Assembly: GCF_021608135.1 (NCBI RefSeq)
Contig: NZ_JAKIHL010000012.1
Coordinates: forward strand, 1-64,000
Length of the DNA stretch: 64,000 nt
Direction: 5' to 3'
Source: Microaerobacter geothermalis
Lineage (GTDB): Bacteria > Bacillota > Bacilli > DSM-22679
Below, piece after piece: positions 27,520 through 36,043 of this stretch. The notes beneath the pieces were generated by a model. It had not been told where the DNA came from, did not search any database, and saw nothing but the letters and a program-made list of their open reading frames with translations. A program made the translations under genes and the position numbers. Each line of letters begins with the position of its first letter. Position 1 is the first letter of the stretch.

Positions 27520-27546
27520 GTTAACTATATATAATTTAAAGTTAAC
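27520..27546. promoter_or_regulatory. BirA operator 2 (bioB), overlapping the promoter
   Basis: A second pair of GTTAAC half-sites, at 27520-27525 and 27541-27546, again 21 bases start to start. It encloses TATAAT at 27530-27535, so binding should block the bioB promoter. It lies 40 bases before the bioB start. Confidence 0.85.
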
Positions 27547-27585
27547 TTTTTATTTTCACGGTACGCTTAAATGGGAGGAGAAGTG

Positions 27586-28587
27586 ATGATGAACACACAG
27601 AAAGCTCAAGAAAAGGGGTTAAAAAATTGGGTGGAACGGGCAAGGGAAGTTCTGGAAGGACATGTTCTTCAACGGAAAGAAGCTTTGGCCATCCTGCAAA
27701 CAAAGGATGAGGAAATTCTGGAACTATTGTCTGGAGCATATTTGATCCGTAGAAACTATTTTGGAAACAAAGTGAAGTTGAACTTGATTGCCAATGTGAA
27801 AAGCGGTCACTGTTCGGAGGATTGCGGCTATTGTTCCCAATCGAAGGATTCAACGGCACCTATTCAAAAATATACCATGCTTTCAAAGGATGAAATTGTA
27901 AAGGGTGCCCAAAAAGCCCTCGAAATGAATGCCGGTACATACTGTATTGTTGCTAGCGGGAGAAAGCCTACTGAACCAGAATTGGATCAGGTTATTGAAG
28001 CGGTCAAGGAGATAAAAAAAACGATGAAGATTAAGATTTGTGCATGCCTTGGCCTAATTACCGTTGATCAGGCCATTCGCTTAAAGGAAGCAGGCGTGGA
28101 AAGATTTAATCACAATATTAACACCAGTGAAGCCCATCATGGGAACATTACAACAACACATACCTATCAGGATCGCGTAAGAACCGTGGAGATTGTAAAA
28201 GCAACCGGAATGTCTCCCTGTTCAGGCTGTATTGTTGGAATGGGAGAGACTGATGAAGATATTGTGGATATGGCCTTTGCGTTACGGGAATTGGATGCCG
28301 ACAGCATCCCGGTCAATTTTTTAACCCCAATTCCGGGAACAAAATTGGGAGGGTTGAATCAATTAACTCCAACTAGGTGTTTAAAAGTACTGGCCATGTT
28401 CCGGTTTGTCTGCCCTTCAAAGGAAATCCGTATTTCCGGGGGGAGGGAAGTGAATCTTCGTTCCCTTCAACCTTTGGGTTTATATGTTGGAAACTCTATT
28501 TTTATCGGAGACTATTTGACAACCGGCGGACAAGAAGCATCACAGGATTACCAAATGCTTGCCGATATGGGATTTGAAATGGAATAA
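27586..28587 (+). CDS. bioB: Biotin synthase BioB
   Basis: A 333-residue radical-SAM enzyme converting dethiobiotin to biotin. The [4Fe-4S]/SAM motif CSEDCGYCSQ (Cys about 76, 80, 83), YCIVASGRKP, FNHNINTSE and PVNFLTPIPGTKL are all present. A further cluster ligand set (Cys in CACLG and SPCSGCIVGMGE) is intact. GGGAGGAG upstream fixes the start at 27586 or the next ATG. It is a lone biotin gene in this window, behind two BirA operators. A strong terminator follows. Confidence 0.95.
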   Translation: MMNTQKAQEKGLKNWVERAREVLEGHVLQRKEALAILQTKDEEILELLSGAYLIRRNYFGNKVKLNLIANVKSGHCSEDCGYCSQSKDSTAPIQKYTMLSKDEIVKGAQKALEMNAGTYCIVASGRKPTEPELDQVIEAVKEIKKTMKIKICACLGLITVDQAIRLKEAGVERFNHNINTSEAHHGNITTTHTYQDRVRTVEIVKATGMSPCSGCIVGMGETDEDIVDMAFALRELDADSIPVNFLTPIPGTKLGGLNQLTPTRCLKVLAMFRFVCPSKEIRISGGREVNLRSLQPLGLYVGNSIFIGDYLTTGGQEASQDYQMLADMGFEME

Positions 28588-28600
28588 ATTCAGCTTGAAA

Positions 28601-28644
28601 GACCCATCTTTAGGAATTTTCCATAAAGATGGGTTTTGTTTTTT
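28601..28644 (+). terminator. bioB terminator
   Basis: ACCCATCTTTA pairs with TAAAGATGGGT, followed by TTTGTTTTTT. Confidence 0.88.
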
Positions 28645-28737
28645 AATGTATTTTTCGAATCTATGCATAGAAAATGGAGGAATTTGTTTCCTTTTGCCGA
28701 ATTTTTTGTTAATCACGCTTGCTAAGGGAGTCGAAAG

Positions 28738-30350
28738 ATGGAAATCAAGTATATCAAAGAATCTAAAGAATTTTGTGAAAGAAGACATATGAATCCATTC
28801 CAAATTCCAACACCATCCAATTTTTTATCCCAGGGTGAGTTAAGGAAAAAACTAAAAGAGTATGATGATGTATTGTCTGTGGTGATTTTATTTGCTAGTA
28901 AGCTGATTTCCCTTATTAAGGATGATCCTTTATTAATTGTCGTGTCTGATGAACACGGGTTTATTTTGGAAATGTATGGGGATGAGATGATAAAAAAAAG
29001 GTGAATCAGATCGGAATTCATATCGGGGTTAAATTCTCCGAAGAAGAGATGGGAACCAACTCCATTTCATTAGCTCTAAAACATGACCATGTCGTTGAGG
29101 TGGTTGGAACAGACCACTATCATTATCATCTCCACCAATCTGCCTACTACTCGATACCCTTTCATTTTCCTGATATTAAAGACATAAGGGGAACCATTTC
29201 CATTATGACATCAATAGAGTATGCCAGTTCCTTATATGTTTCATTATTGTCAACGATGGTTGATTCCATTGAGAGGGAATTGCTGTTAAGAAAACAGAAT
29301 GAACGGTTGGAGTTGTTCAATCAAATGATGATTCGTACAACAAGAAATGGAATCATCATTACGGACAACCAGGGGCGAGTCAATGAAATGAACGATTTCG
29401 CAGAAAAGCTGTTGGGCTATCCAAAAGAAAAGCTGCAAGGAAACAAGCTGTACCAATTGGAACCTATCGGGAAATATATCCGTTCCATTATATCGGAGGG
29501 GAAACCCTGTGAAAACGTTGAGTTGAAGCTTCATTCCAAGGAGGGTGGAAAACCGATTGTCTGCCTCTTCGATGCAGTTCCTATTTATGATGAGAACGAT
29601 GAATTCTTTGGGGTAATTGTTCAATTCCGGGACATTACCGAGCGTTATGAATTGGAAAAGCAGATTATTTCTTCTGAAAAATTTTCAATTATTGGTAAAC
29701 TGGCAGACGGATTGGCCCATGAAATCAGAAATCCGTTAACTACTGTATCTGGGTTTATTCATCTGTTAAAGGAGAGGTACTCATCAACAGAACCTGAGCA
29801 ACAGTATCTGCATATTATTACGGATGAGCTGAGTCGGATGAATAAACTGGTTACGGATTTTGTGTTAACAGCTAAGCCGGACTCCCCGATACGAAAAGCA
29901 TTAAATATAGATGAAGTCCTGGAAGAGACGGTCCAACTCATGAGAACACAAGCCATATTGTTCAACATCAGTGTTCATTATATTTCTTATCATGAACCTG
30001 TCATTGTGATGATCGATAAATCCCAGATGAAGCAGGTATTCATGAACATGATTCAAAATGCTATCGAATCGATGCCAAGGGGAGGGGAAATAACGGTTAA
30101 ACTGGAACATTTGGCGGATCAGAATGAAACTAAAATAATGATACAGGATGAAGGAATCGGGATGGAAGAAGAAGAAATCAAACACATTTTCAACCCGTTT
30201 TATTCCACGAAGGAGGAAGGGCTGGGATTGGGCTTATCCATCTGTTACCGAATTATTGAAAATCATGGCGGCAGAATTGAAGTGATCTCCGACAAGAATA
30301 ATGGATCCACCTTTACCATTGTCCTGCCCTGCCTAATGGAGAATAAGTGA
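28738..30350 (+). pseudogene. PAS sensor histidine kinase, frameshifted at a poly-A tract
   Basis: The first 88 codons (28738-29004) and the ORF from 29001 (449 codons) overlap by four bases in different frames. The first ends LIVVSDEHGFILEMYGDEMIKKR; the second starts NQIGIHIGVKFSEEEMGTNSISLAL. Together they form one GAF-like domain of the type found in AcoR/DhaR-like regulators. The break lies at eight consecutive A at 28992-28999; one more A joins them in frame into about 537 residues. Downstream the protein has a PAS domain (residues 205-320), H-box GLAHEIRNPLTT, N-box NMIQNAIES, DEGIGM and GLGLGLSICYRII. No strong RBS lies before GTG 29001. Real frameshift, sequencing error, or programmed slippage at AAAAAAAAG are all possible. 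Confidence 0.75.
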
Positions 30351-30544
30351 AGGAGAGGGTGTTTCATATTGGTAATGGTTTCAACAATATTGGCAAACCA
30401 TCTTAAACGATGGGAAGTCCAGTACAGGACATATCTAAACCATCCGGGTAAGAAGAGCTTAAATGCGCTACACTTTCATATTTTCTAAAAATTAAGTGTA
30501 TGATTTGGTATAATGTTGTAAAAAAGATACGAGAGGGAGGGTCG

Positions 30545-32476
30545 ATGATTTTGACATTCTCGCAGTTAGCACGTTTTATGGATAAGCATGGATTTAAGGA
30601 ACTAAAAAGCCTTCATCAAGCGGTTGCCGATGATCCCTCCTGGTTTTGGGGAGAGATGGAGAAAGAAGTAGGCCTTACCTGGTTTCAACCCTATTCCCAA
30701 GTCATGGATACTTCACAGGGTATTCCGTGGACGAAATGGTATGTGAACGGAAAGATGAATTTAACTTATGATGCTCTGGATAAACATGCCCAAGGGGAAT
30801 CCGCAACCAAACCAGCGTTGATTTGGGAAGGAGATGGAGGAGAAAACCGCAGGGTAACCTATTCTGAATTATACAAGACGGTTAACCGGTTTGCCTATGG
30901 ATTAAAAAGCCTGGGAGTGAAAAAGGGAGATCGGGTTGTCATGTATCTGCCCATGATCCCTGAGACAGCCGTTGTTCTGTTGGGGACTGCCAAGATCGGT
31001 GCCATTGTCATCCCTGTATTCTCCGGATATGGCGCAGAAGCCGTGGCCACAAGAGTGAATGACAGTCAAGCCAAGGTGATGGTAACAGCCGATGGATTTT
31101 TCCGTCGGGGGAAAAGGGTAGATATGTTTCATGAGGCAAAACGTGCCGCTGCCCTTTCTCCATCCCTCACTCATCTGGTTGTTGTCGACCGTACAGGAGC
31201 TTTAGAGATTGATCAGAGCCAATCGTCCCCATTGCTAGTCGGTTATGATCTCCTTTTAAATCAACAATCGGATGAGATGAAAGCTGAACCTATGGATAGT
31301 GAAGATCCGTTTTTGTTGATTTATACATCCGGCACTACCGGAAAACCGAAGGGGACCGTTCATGTCCATGCCGGTTTTCCCTTTAAGGCGGCTCAGGATA
31401 TGATGTTTTCCTTTGACTTTGCCAAGGATGATATCCTGTTTTGGATTACCGATATGGGTTGGATGATGGGGCCTTGGATGGTATATGGCGCTCTGTTGTT
31501 GGGTGGAACGGTTCTTCTCTTTGAGGGAACACCCGATTATCCACAACCGGATAGAATGTGGTCTTTGGTGGAAAAGCACAAGGTGACTCATCTTGGAGTT
31601 TCACCCACAGCGATACGCAGCTTAATGACCCACGGCACGTCTTGGGTGGAAAAGCATGACCTTTCTTCCTTAAAGGTATTCGGCTCAACAGGCGAACCAT
31701 GGAATCCAACTCCATGGGAATGGCTCTATGAACAAGCAGGCAAAGGGAAGTGTCCCATCATCAATTATTCCGGAGGGACAGAGATTTCCGGAGGAATCAT
31801 CGGCTGTTTTCCTGGTTTGCCCCAGAAGCCCTGTTCATTTCACGGGCCTATTCCCGGGATGGTGGTGGATGTGGTAAATGAAGAGGGAGAATCGGTCAGA
31901 GGAGAAGTAGGGGAACTGGTGATTAAACAGCCGTGGCCCGGAATGACCCGCGGTTTCTGGCAGGACCCCGAACGCTATGAAAAGACCTATTGGAATAAGT
32001 GGCCTAATGTATGGGTCCATGGAGATTGGGCCCGCATAGATGATGAGGGATTTTGGTATATTGAGGGGCGAAGTGATGATACGTTAAAAATTGCCGGAAA
32101 ACGGGTAGGTCCGGCCGAATTGGAGTCCATTTTGGTGTCCCATCCTGTTGTGGTTGAAGCGGCCGTTGTTGGTGTGCCGGACGAGGTGAAGGGAACATCT
32201 GCCGTTGGTTTTGTCGTCCCGAGGTGGGATGAGTGTTCCGATGAAATGGAAGAGAAATTGGAAGGGGAGTTAATGGAATTGGTTGCCCAAAATCTTGGGA
32301 AACCGTTAAAACCGAAAGCGATTCATTTTGTTCACGAGCTTCCCCGCACGAGGAATGGGAAAATTTTAAGGCGGGTGATTCGGTCCGCATATTTGGGGAA
32401 AGAAGCTGGAGATCTGTCATCCTTGGAAAATCCCCAGGCTGTCCAACGGATAAAAGAGATCAATGCAGGAAATTAG
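30545..32476 (+). CDS. Acyl-CoA synthetase, acetyl-CoA synthetase-like
   Basis: A 643-residue adenylate-forming enzyme. It has the acetyl-CoA synthetase type N terminus (DPSWFWGEMEKEVGLTW, NLTYDALDKHA), the AMP-binding YTSGTTGKPKGTVHVH (residues 261-276), GSTGEPWNPTPWEW and the hinge GRSDDTLKIAGKRVGPAELE, and the acylation lysine in RTRNGKILRRVIR. It activates acetate, propionate or another short acid with ATP and CoA; the exact acid is not resolved. The in-frame ATG at 30500 is rejected because GAGGGAGGG at 30532-30540 leads to ATG 30545. A fold-back repeat begins nine bases after the stop. Confidence 0.9.
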   Translation: MILTFSQLARFMDKHGFKELKSLHQAVADDPSWFWGEMEKEVGLTWFQPYSQVMDTSQGIPWTKWYVNGKMNLTYDALDKHAQGESATKPALIWEGDGGENRRVTYSELYKTVNRFAYGLKSLGVKKGDRVVMYLPMIPETAVVLLGTAKIGAIVIPVFSGYGAEAVATRVNDSQAKVMVTADGFFRRGKRVDMFHEAKRAAALSPSLTHLVVVDRTGALEIDQSQSSPLLVGYDLLLNQQSDEMKAEPMDSEDPFLLIYTSGTTGKPKGTVHVHAGFPFKAAQDMMFSFDFAKDDILFWITDMGWMMGPWMVYGALLLGGTVLLFEGTPDYPQPDRMWSLVEKHKVTHLGVSPTAIRSLMTHGTSWVEKHDLSSLKVFGSTGEPWNPTPWEWLYEQAGKGKCPIINYSGGTEISGGIIGCFPGLPQKPCSFHGPIPGMVVDVVNEEGESVRGEVGELVIKQPWPGMTRGFWQDPERYEKTYWNKWPNVWVHGDWARIDDEGFWYIEGRSDDTLKIAGKRVGPAELESILVSHPVVVEAAVVGVPDEVKGTSAVGFVVPRWDECSDEMEEKLEGELMELVAQNLGKPLKPKAIHFVHELPRTRNGKILRRVIRSAYLGKEAGDLSSLENPQAVQRIKEINAGN

Positions 32477-32484
32477 CTGATCTT

Positions 32485-32770
32485 TTGTCCGATGGCTAAG
32501 TGCTACTAAGACTCCCGATGGAACTAAAGAATTTACACGTCCGCTAGCCGAGTTCAGCGAGAAGTAATCAATGTCCGCTCCGAGACTAAAGAACGGAGCC
32601 CTCAAACACATCCGGGTACTTCGATGATGGAACTCGAAGGCTGTCCTTAGTAAATTCATTAGTTCCATCCATCCATATATTTGGGAGATAAGTGGCACTA
32701 AGCCCTTGGATAAGTTGTCGACAAAAACGCAGCGTCCTGCTGCATTGTCGACATTGGCACGTCCTGTGCG
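32485..32770 (-). repeat. Fold-back repeat copy without the two-hairpin unit (empty site)
   Basis: About 290 bases homologous, in reverse orientation, to the copy near 43.3-43.66 kb: outer arm GTCCGATGGCTAAGTGCTAC, then GATGGAACTAAAGAATTT, core GAACGGAGCCCTCAAA, the inner arm ATTAGTTCCATCCATCC, and the GTCGACAA-TGCAGC hairpin. Two internal pieces are missing compared with the 43-kb copy: the 51-bp unit (the site reads TAAATTCATTAGTTCC, empty) and about 45 bases of one side of the core. A 119-codon ORF on the minus strand here is an artefact of the repeat. Confidence 0.85.
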
Positions 32771-32781
32771 GCACAACTAAA

Positions 32782-32824
32782 CTACAGATGGAGAAAATCA
32801 CTCCATCTGTAGTAAGTTTTTTTT
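32782..32824 (+). terminator. Strong hairpin terminator after the fold-back repeat
   Basis: CTACAGATGGAG and CTCCATCTGTAG form a perfect 12-base stem (loop AAAATCA), followed by TAAGTTTTTTTT. On the plus strand it would end transcription from the synthetase gene. Similar AAACTA..GTAAGTTT motifs occur at the end of other repeat copies (54.86 and 43.2 kb), so the hairpin may belong to the repeat itself. Confidence 0.75.
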
Positions 32825-33416
32825 ATCGGATTTGGTCAAATAAAGGGCTTAGGTCTATGGAAACGCAGGAAAATAAATCAGAGGTGAGGGTATCTCCTTC
32901 GCCATACGTTGCATTCAGGAGAAACCTCCCATTTTCCAATACAAATTGATCGACGGTAAAATGAACAGGGTCAACGATCCAATATTCCTTCACTCCAAAA
33001 CGCTCATACTGGGCTTTTTTGCGGATTTTATCATTCTGGCTTGTGCTTGGTGATAAAATTTCCGCAACCAAATCAGGGGCGCCTTCAATTCTCGCTTCCT
33101 TAATAATCTCTGAATTCTCATGCAGGATAAAAATCAAGTCCGGCTGAAAAATGTTTCCCTCATCAAGATAAACATCCATTGGGGCAAATATGATCACCCC
33201 GTTATTGTGACAGGTAGCGTCTAGGGATTTATGAAGATATCCAAGGATCCTTTGATGTTTTACCGTTGGGGATGGCTTTAAGTCATAACGAATGTTGTTG
33301 ATGATTTCATACCTTTCTTCAATAAAAGGATAGTGTTTCGGGATGTTTGCCTCTTGATAGGCCTCTTGCTGTTCTTTTACGACTTTTTGTGACTTCTCTG
33401 AGGGTGTGCTGCTCAT
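32823..33416 (-). CDS. Uma2 family (DUF820) endonuclease-like protein
   Basis: A 197-residue protein with the PD-(D/E)xK nuclease fold of the Uma2 family: FQPDLIFI (Asp about 116), GAPDLVAEILSPST (Asp about 137 and Glu about 141), and YERFGVKEYWIVDP. The N-terminal YEIINNIRYDLKPSPTVKHQRI is also typical. The family is abundant in cyanobacteria and occasional in Firmicutes, and its members are predicted nucleases of unknown target, often on mobile DNA. GGAGGGAG precedes the ATG. It stands next to a repeat copy. Confidence 0.85.
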   Translation of the reverse strand: MSSTPSEKSQKVVKEQQEAYQEANIPKHYPFIEERYEIINNIRYDLKPSPTVKHQRILGYLHKSLDATCHNNGVIIFAPMDVYLDEGNIFQPDLIFILHENSEIIKEARIEGAPDLVAEILSPSTSQNDKIRKKAQYERFGVKEYWIVDPVHFTVDQFVLENGRFLLNATYGEGDTLTSDLFSCVSIDLSPLFDQIR

Positions 33417-33494
33417 GATGACTCCCTCCTTAATCTTGAAAATTCACTTAAGTCCAGTATAACTTACCGGGTGTATCAGGACAATGATATGAAA

Positions 33495-34568
33495 TTACGG
33501 CAAAATCACAATATTGGTTGTTACAGGCCGCTCTTGTCCGTCGGAGGGGCGGTTTAATAGTTTTCCTTTGAAAACCAGGGTGGAAGAACCGCCGCCATCC
33601 AGGTTGTAGGCATCTATCACTTTCCAGCTCATCAACTTCTCTTGTATTTCCTCAAGGGTTGCGCCAATACTCCAGCGGGGCTGGCGGCCATCAATCACCA
33701 TAAAGAAGAGATCGCCATTAACAAATTGTCCCAGGATGGTTCTAGGGTGTCTCTGATTCTGCCAATCCTTCGGAATGGGGAGAGGTTTCCCGTCCTTGAT
33801 TAAAATTGGGAGGAAGCTGACCCCGGATTGGGGCTCCAATTGGGCCAGTGCTTCCTTACTTTTAAAATAGCCGCCGATCAAACTCCCCCCTTTAGAAAAA
33901 CCTGAGAAAAACACATCGTCCCCCCTTGGAAAGAAGCCGCTCAACCATTTCCCGTCTACAATGGTTGTTCCAATCGGTTTGTTTTTAATTTCTCCTTGCT
34001 CAATGGTTTCATAGAAGCCACCACCATTGACTGCAAAGATGGCATTCATCCGCCTTGCCGCTTCACTGGTGGTTTCCGTTTCTCCCCAACGATCTTTTGC
34101 CAGCACCACCCGAATGGCGGATGGATCCTTCAGCTTTACTTTTGCCACGTGTCCCCTGTATGGTTTTCCGATTACGGCAAAAAGCTGAATCTTTACCCGA
34201 TCTGATTCATAAGTATCTAAAATAGGTCCCAATCGTTCAATGATCTGCTCCTCGATAATTGTATCGGCTAGTCCGCTCTGGACTTTGCTTTTTTCTATTA
34301 ACTCCTGAATCAGGTCTTGCTGGCTTACAAAGGTGCTCTTCAGTTCTTCAAGGGAAAGCTGAATCGAACTTGTCTTTTCAACGATTGAGTTTGTTTTGTT
34401 GCGAAGCTCCTTTAATTGGGATTGAAAGGTTTCAGTATTCACTAAGAGACGGTTTTGTTCTACATGAAATGGTATGGGATGAAGGGATAAAGCTAATAGA
34501 AAACCGATGACAGGTGCACTCAAGAAGAATAAAAAACGATTTAAATACCAAATGATGCGTCTAACCAC
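33495..34568 (-). CDS. Phosphodiester glycosidase family protein (NAGPA domain), membrane anchored
   Basis: A 357-residue protein. An N-terminal membrane segment (residues 8-28) is followed by a coiled-coil region (about 45-95) and a C-terminal NAGPA domain from about 155. Conserved family residues include NAIFAVNGGGFYE, RHPRTILGQFVNGDLFFMVIDGRQP and NLDGGGSSTLVF. The family cleaves GlcNAc-1-phosphodiester bonds in eukaryotes; bacterial members act in exopolysaccharide or cell-wall turnover. The start is GTG at 34568, overlapping the preceding gene by eight bases, so the pair is co-translated. Confidence 0.8.
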   Translation of the reverse strand: MVRRIIWYLNRFLFFLSAPVIGFLLALSLHPIPFHVEQNRLLVNTETFQSQLKELRNKTNSIVEKTSSIQLSLEELKSTFVSQQDLIQELIEKSKVQSGLADTIIEEQIIERLGPILDTYESDRVKIQLFAVIGKPYRGHVAKVKLKDPSAIRVVLAKDRWGETETTSEAARRMNAIFAVNGGGFYETIEQGEIKNKPIGTTIVDGKWLSGFFPRGDDVFFSGFSKGGSLIGGYFKSKEALAQLEPQSGVSFLPILIKDGKPLPIPKDWQNQRHPRTILGQFVNGDLFFMVIDGRQPRWSIGATLEEIQEKLMSWKVIDAYNLDGGGSSTLVFKGKLLNRPSDGQERPVTTNIVILP

Positions 34569-34995
34569 GGGTATTCTCCTTTAGCTTCTGCAAGGACTTT
34601 TTTAATTCTTCCAGTTGTTTGTCCAACTCAGTGATCCGGTTGATCAGAGCTTCGCGGGTTGTGTTGGAATCGGATAATTGTGAATCCGTTTGATTGATGG
34701 ATTCCTCAATCAACTGCAATTCAAATTCCAGAGATTTCATTTGTTCTGTCATTCGTTGAAGCTGAAGAGCGTTGCTTTCTTTCACATCATCAATCGATTG
34801 CTGAAGGGCTGCAGTAGATTGGTTAATCAGCGAGAAGCCAAGGCGATATCCGCCATAGGCTAAACTGGCCCAAACCAGAACGGAAAGAAAGAATACCATG
34901 ATCGTTTTCCCTGTTCGGCGGCTTTTTTTTGATTTTTTTCTGCGGCTAAGCTCGGTTGTTGAAAGATTCTGTTCCATAGAATGTTGACTCTCCAT
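34561..34995 (-). CDS. Single-span membrane protein with coiled coil
   Basis: A 144-residue protein with a basic N terminus (RRKKSKKSRRTGK), one membrane span (residues 33-53) and an extended coiled coil to the C terminus (about 60-140). The same plan, span plus coiled coil, is found in the next gene, and the two overlap by eight bases, suggesting that the proteins interact through their coiled coils. No family was recognised. Confidence 0.65.
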   Translation of the reverse strand: MESQHSMEQNLSTTELSRRKKSKKSRRTGKTIMVFFLSVLVWASLAYGGYRLGFSLINQSTAALQQSIDDVKESNALQLQRMTEQMKSLEFELQLIEESINQTDSQLSDSNTTREALINRITELDKQLEELKKSLQKLKENTRG

Positions 34996-35050
34996 AGATA
35001 TCCTCTCCTCAGAAAATCAGTTTTTACTGATCAGAACTATATGGTTTAAA

Positions 35051-35110
35051 GCGGACGTGAATCACTTCTTGCTCGAATTCGACTAGCGGACATGTCAATC
35101 TTTGGTTCCA
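35051..35110 (+). repeat. Right-half fragment of the fold-back repeat
   Basis: GCGGACGTGAATCACTTCTT then GACTAGCGGACATGTCAATC then TTTGGTTCCA, about 80 percent matching the segment 43570-43629 of the fullest copy. No unit or outer arm is attached. From 35111 to 35280 no other feature was seen besides the RBS of the next small gene. Confidence 0.7.
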
Positions 35111-35280
35111 CATCTATTGTCTTAACTGATCAAAAAATTACTTACACTTGTCCATGGTCACATAGAAAATCGTTTTCTTTTAGTATATGGGGTTTTTGAG
35201 AGGATGCCAATGTGGTAAAAGTTGCATAAGGGATCATTTTAGGAGAAAATGGACAGTAGAATCAGGAATGGGGGAGAAAT

Positions 35281-35445
35281 ATGGGACGGATCTGGTTTAA
35301 TTTAACTTTTATTGCCGTGATTTTGTTTTTGGTCGTTTTATTTAAATTCTTTGTAAAATCCATTTTTTTAGCCATAATCATATCTGTTATCGTTGCCCTG
35401 TTTTATGCATTTCAATTTGGAAAAAGAAAAAGAAATGACTCTTAG
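35281..35445 (+). CDS. Small membrane protein (54 aa)
   Basis: ATG 35281 opens 54 codons to TAG at 35443-35445. The product has two hydrophobic segments (residues 6-25 and 27-45) and a basic tail GKRKRNDS. GGGGGAG precedes the ATG by seven bases. It is 26 bases from the MgtC-like gene and on the same strand, so it is likely co-transcribed. No family was recognised; a small accessory membrane protein is inferred. Confidence 0.6.
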   Translation: MGRIWFNLTFIAVILFLVVLFKFFVKSIFLAIIISVIVALFYAFQFGKRKRNDS

Positions 35446-35471
35446 AGAAATGATCCTTAGGGGGGAGTATA

Positions 35472-35978
35472 GTGAAGGAAGCTTTTTTTTCATTTTTTTC
35501 ATTGCCTGGGGATGTTTATCTAAGAATCTTTATCAGTGCAGTGGTCGGTTTCCTCATTGGATATGAAAGAACCTCAAAAAACAAGCCGGCCGGAATACGC
35601 ACCTATTCCTTTGTCTGTATGGGCTCTACCTTGGTTATGATTATTTCTATTTATGGAGTGGAGCAGGTAGTCGGGAGTTTGACACTTCCCAAACAAAGCA
35701 ATGTGGTGCAAGACCCCATGAGGCTGGCTTCTCAGGTGGTTTCCGGATTGGGTTTCCTTGGCGGGGGACTGATTCTCAAATATGGAAAGAATATTAAAGG
35801 GCTCACTTCTGCGGCTCAGCTTTGGGCAACAGGCATGATCGGTTTAGCTATTGGAGCCAATTTGCTTGATGTTGTCCTTATGGTGATGGTGGCCATGTAT
35901 TTGGTGATAAAAATTTCTTCCTATCTGGAAAAGAGAGGGTTCCTCCCCCATAAAACAGAAGAGGAGGAACATGATTAA
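35472..35978 (+). CDS. MgtC/SapB family membrane protein
   Basis: A 168-residue integral membrane protein with four to five spans. MgtC motifs are IGYERTSKNKPAGIRTYSFVCMGSTLVM (residues 28-55) and GLGFLGGGLILKYGKNIKGLTSAAQLWATGMIGLAIG (residues 94-131). The C-terminal ACT-like domain of Salmonella MgtC is absent, as is usual in the SapB subgroup. The start is GTG at 35472, preceded by TAGGGGGGAG. The family is linked to Mg2+ limitation and F-ATPase modulation; the role here is not known. Confidence 0.85.
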   Translation: MKEAFFSFFSLPGDVYLRIFISAVVGFLIGYERTSKNKPAGIRTYSFVCMGSTLVMIISIYGVEQVVGSLTLPKQSNVVQDPMRLASQVVSGLGFLGGGLILKYGKNIKGLTSAAQLWATGMIGLAIGANLLDVVLMVMVAMYLVIKISSYLEKRGFLPHKTEEEEHD

Positions 35979-36043
35979 GACGTAACTTCATCTCTAATGG
36001 TGAGAATGGAAAGTTTATTTGCCGCTGGTGATGATGAAAAATT

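Noticed and set aside
32417-32776. Minus-strand ORF of 119 codons over the repeat
   Set aside because: Its sequence is the translation of the fold-back repeat, and the same peptide occurs over the 43.3-kb copy; no RBS and no codon bias.
32782-32824. Terminator of the Uma2 gene
   Set aside because: The T run follows on the plus strand; on the minus strand only a weak TTTAGTT follows, so it is assigned to plus-strand transcription.
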